Below the pieces are notes generated by a model. The model searched no databases. It had not been told where the DNA came from and was given only the letters and a program-made list of their open reading frames with translations. The position numbers were made by a program, and so were the translations under genes. Below, in pieces: positions 62,991 to 64,000 of a DNA stretch of 64,000 bases. Source of the stretch: Pomphorhynchus laevis (Eukaryota > Acanthocephala > Palaeacanthocephala > Echinorhynchida > Pomphorhynchidae). Where the stretch lies: the NCBI GenBank assembly GCA_012934845.2, contig WNNJ02000663.1:1-64000 (forward strand), in the 5' to 3' direction. The number at the start of each line of letters is the position of its first letter. Within the stretch, counting starts at the first letter, position 1.

Positions 62991-64000
62991 CGTTTTCATT
63001 TCATAAGTACGCAACATATGTCGGAGCATCAAAGCTTTCAATTTATGGTGCACATTTCAACAATTTTCAAGCAGGAAAAGAGGTAAATTTGGGATCTTCT
63101 CCAACGAATCGTCCTATACAAAAGGTCAGTGACGTTTTGTGTACTTCAAGTGATGGGGAGGTACTTCCCTCATCCCCACGTAACCTCTGACCTCGTAACG
63201 AAATATACTGATTATTTCAATGAGAACTTAAGATAGTCTGGTGAAATTAATATAAAGCCCATAATGGCTTTACTAAAAATCACAAATCTACCATGCTCTC
63301 TTGAAGAAGAGGACAAAAAAGCCCTTATGGATAAATTTCAGATTTCTAATATGAGGCAAATCCTGGATAAGGATGGGAACCCTATCCAGGTAGGCTTTTG
63401 TTCCGCGCCTGTGGAAACAGCGGAAATTCTGTCGAAAACATCGTCCAACCCATTTATGGGTTTTAACTTACGTTTCTCAATTATTGATATTGATGAATTT
63501 ACATACTCCCACTGCAGCCGGTGTCACAAATGGGGGTACTGGGCCTCTAGATGTAGTAAGGGGCGCCCACATGTGGTGTGTGTTGGTTAGCCACATGCCC
63601 TACCCTATCTTCAAATGACCGTTGCAAGCACCCATCTTGTATCAATTGCGGGGAAAGCCATCCTGCATAGCGCAGGAGCTGTCTGAAATTTAAAGACTAT
63701 AGAGGTCTCTACTTCCGACCGTCTAAATCGTCTACTTCGTTTTCAAGTATTGCCTCTCCACAGCGCATGGACGACGGAGAAATATCCAGATTGGTTGACT
63801 TGAAAATTGAAGCGTCTCACAATAGGTTAGAGAACCTCATTCTCTAGCAGTTGGTGCCGTAAATATGAATCCATCCATCCCTGTTGCTTCCGTGATTCCT
63901 GAATCAAAGAAAGGGGGGTTCGGCTCATACCGTCCGCCCCCCCCCCAACTAAGTTCTGCCCAACGACAGAACTTGTCGTTGGATTAATGCAGTACTCCGC
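62991..64000 (+). mobile_element. LINE-D copy D3, 5' part, cut by the window edge
   Basis: The plus-strand ORF1 carries KYTDYFNENL and INIKPIMALLKITNLPCSL (from about 63210), FMGFNLRFSIIDIDEF and the knuckle CSRCHKWGYWASRC, homologous to D1 ORF1 (INNFPAFLEQ, FMGYNLKFMLIDSN, CNNCHKWGHWASTC). The frame is broken near 63588 and the later knuckles are damaged. From about 63960 the sequence jumps to the endonuclease segment GTCGTTGGATTAATGCAG, skipping the rest of ORF1 and the endonuclease start. The element continues beyond 64000. Confidence 0.78.

Noticed and set aside
1-64000. tRNA, rRNA or spliceosomal RNA genes
   Set aside because: I found no cloverleaf with conserved GTTCRANNC-type T arms, no rRNA core sequences and no Sm-site RNA. 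A covariance-model search would be needed to be certain.

Overview
The window is repeat-dominated nuclear DNA of an animal, almost certainly an invertebrate. The one convincing host gene is an intact, intronless ribosomal protein eS1 (RPS3A) gene on the minus strand at 44226-45059, and its protein is of clear metazoan type. A mitochondrial-type atp6-nad3 fragment at the left edge fits the invertebrate mitochondrial code, because AGR codons fall where the two families have serine or another small residue. Nearly everything else is retroelement: at least five non-LTR (LINE) lineages in about twenty copies, one whole-looking LTR element, and AT-rich spacers with tandem and inverted repeats.

Layout. 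1-1290: 71-bp tandem repeats, nad3 and atp6 remnants, then a cluster of perfect inverted repeats. 1300-5480: an old minus-strand retroelement (element X, RT plus a C-terminal nuclease-like domain), split by a younger LINE-A copy (2371-4236) with a TAAGCA target duplication. 5951-12695: a minus-strand LINE-C copy split by a young Ty3/Gypsy-type element (6803-10653) with identical 80-bp LTRs and a GATGT duplication. 12696-16545: LINE-C on the plus strand, head to head with the first. 16597-26620: LINE-D copies (I/R1-like architecture: zinc-knuckle ORF1, then endonuclease-RT ORF2), including a nearly complete minus copy and a rearranged plus copy head to head. 26640-31990: AT-rich DNA with a dispersed repeat (family R), long perfect palindromes, a Jockey-like ORF1 remnant and a Rex3-like (RTE clade) RT remnant. 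31995-36000: a 16-bp minisatellite followed by a long LINE-A copy. 36100-43406: family R again, then LINE-B copies. 43483-44062: 23-bp tandem repeats and a LINE-C tail. 44226-45059: RPS3A. 45065-46640: AT-rich DNA with a MITE-like inverted repeat. 46645-61232: a nest of LINE-B copies in both orientations. 61625-64000: a LINE-A tail, poorly informative DNA and a LINE-D copy that runs off the edge.

The LINEs fit together as systems. LINE-A and LINE-B (CR1/L2-like) share the same 3' terminus with a small hairpin that keeps pairing through compensatory changes, so their RTs probably recognise a common RNA tail. LINE-B carries ORF1 and ORF2 overlapping by exactly 37 nt in four copies. LINE-B copies differ by only a few per cent where I compared them by eye, so this family was active recently. 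The most unusual single object is the LTR element: its LTRs are 80 bp long, the bases next to the 5' LTR are an exact reverse complement of a stretch inside the LTR (a self-priming arrangement as in Tf1), and its single gag-pol frame ends inside the 3' LTR.
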